In this document: piece by piece, positions 6,218 to 6,715 of the stretch
How positions within the stretch are numbered: position 1 is the stretch's first letter
Layout of the letters: the number at the start of each line of letters is the position of its first letter
Origin: Acidobacteriota bacterium
Lineage (GTDB): Bacteria > Acidobacteriota > Terriglobia > Acidiferrales > UBA7541
Direction of reading: 5' to 3'
DNA: 6,715 bases
NCBI GenBank assembly: GCA_003224195.1
Contig: QHYP01000124.1
Span: 7,776-14,490, forward strand
Notes under the pieces: generated by a model
The model's input: only the letters and a program-made list of their open reading frames with translations
Databases searched by the model: none
Told to the model about the DNA's origin: nothing
Translations under genes and position numbers: made by a program

Positions 6218-6715
6218 ATGCCTGGCACATTGAGCACAGAGCGAGCCGCAGTTGCTAAGAGTGACCTGTCGTCACCACATAGGCTACCTGAATTCCAGGG
6301 CGCTCTTTCGGTGCTAAAGCGGTCCTCTGACCACGGCGGGACACGTGTCCTGTATCTGGTCGATACGCTGAACGTTGGTGGCACGGAAACCCAGACGGTG
6401 CAAGCTGCCCTTCGCCTGCGCTCGATGTCCCATCATGTAACCGTGGGCTGCCTGCGCGCGGAAGGTCCGTTGCTGGAGATTTTGCAACAAGCAGGTATTC
6501 CTGTAGTCGAGTTCCGCAAAAAGAAGACGCTTCTTTCATTCAATGGCGTGTACCAGCTGATGCGTTTGGCCCTTTTTCTCCGGCGGGGACAGTTTCATGT
6601 CATCCACGCGCACGACTTGTGGGCAAATCTGCTGGGAGTTCCGGCCGGTTGGTTGGCGCGAACCCCGGTCATTATTTCCAGTCGGCGCTATCTGGCAGAC
6701 CTGGACTGGTACACA
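6218..6715 (+). CDS. GT4-like glycosyltransferase, N-terminal domain, cut by window edge
   Basis: The frame stays open to the right edge (166 residues visible), and an in-frame TGA at 6206-6208 bounds it upstream. The core begins at residue 43, RVLYLVDTLNVGGTETQ, the first strand and Gly-rich loop typical of the acceptor-side Rossmann domain of GT-B glycosyltransferases. FHVIHAHDLWANLLG (126-140) and TPVIISSRR (149-157) are also standard for the N-terminal domain of family GT4. The donor-binding C-terminal domain lies beyond the window. It probably transfers a sugar onto the lipid-linked repeat unit on the cytoplasmic face. The start is uncertain: ATG 6218 has no visible ribosome binding site and gives an unusual hydrophilic lead of about 40 residues. 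GTG 6311, with CCAGGG about ten bases before it, gives a more normal length. It lies 28 bases after the amidotransferase stop, so it is probably co-transcribed. Confidence 0.85.
   Translation, partial: MPGTLSTERAAVAKSDLSSPHRLPEFQGALSVLKRSSDHGGTRVLYLVDTLNVGGTETQTVQAALRLRSMSHHVTVGCLRAEGPLLEILQQAGIPVVEFRKKKTLLSFNGVYQLMRLALFLRRGQFHVIHAHDLWANLLGVPAGWLARTPVIISSRRYLADLDWYT

Noticed and set aside
1..6715. CRISPR array, tRNA, rRNA, insertion sequence or attachment site
   Set aside because: No direct repeats with spacers, transposase motifs, cloverleaf-like stretches or rRNA signatures were seen. The window is almost fully occupied by co-directional polysaccharide genes.

Overview
The window is a slice of an exopolysaccharide or capsule biosynthesis locus, with every gene on the + strand. 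It suits a moderately GC-rich Gram-negative bacterium. The order is a GNVR-type chain-length protein, an ExeA-like ATPase, a CpsD-like tyrosine kinase, a NusG paralogue, an AsnB-like amidotransferase and a GT4 glycosyltransferase. Together with the wording of the chain-length and kinase proteins, this fits Acidobacteriota best. That assignment is inference from family resemblance, and no rRNA or other marker gene is present.

Layout. Positions 1-1470 hold the 3' nine-tenths or so of a Wzz/GNVR polysaccharide co-polymerase, whose start lies off the left edge. Its stop region overlaps the possible start of the next gene. Positions 1482-3353 read as one long frame that joins an ExeA/XrtA-system type AAA ATPase to a complete bacterial tyrosine (BY) kinase. 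The kinase half has its own strong ribosome binding site and ATG at 2436, so the join may be a true fusion, a recent loss of a stop, or a single-base indel. Positions 3354-3524 are a 171-base non-coding gap with two back-to-back hairpins and then GGCGGTAGCTTG. That sequence is 11/12 identical to the ops element that recruits the NusG paralogue RfaH in enterobacteria. The next gene (3525-4151) is itself a NusG paralogue of the RfaH/UpxY kind. It is followed by a class II glutamine amidotransferase/asparagine-synthase-like enzyme (4198-6189) and by the N-terminal domain of a GT-B glycosyltransferase that runs off the right edge (6218-6715).

How the parts work together (inference from the families): the chain-length protein spans the inner membrane and sets polymer length. 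The BY-kinase, through its C-terminal tyrosine cluster, cycles phosphorylation to control the chain-length/export complex. The ExeA-like ATPase probably helps assembly. The amidotransferase and glycosyltransferase modify and build the repeat unit. The NusG paralogue probably rides RNA polymerase through the long downstream operon, and the ops-like sequence in its own leader is a plausible loading site.

The two observations most worth checking are the ops-like element ahead of the NusG paralogue and the ATPase-kinase join. No tRNA, rRNA, CRISPR array, insertion sequence or convincing sigma-70 promoter was seen.
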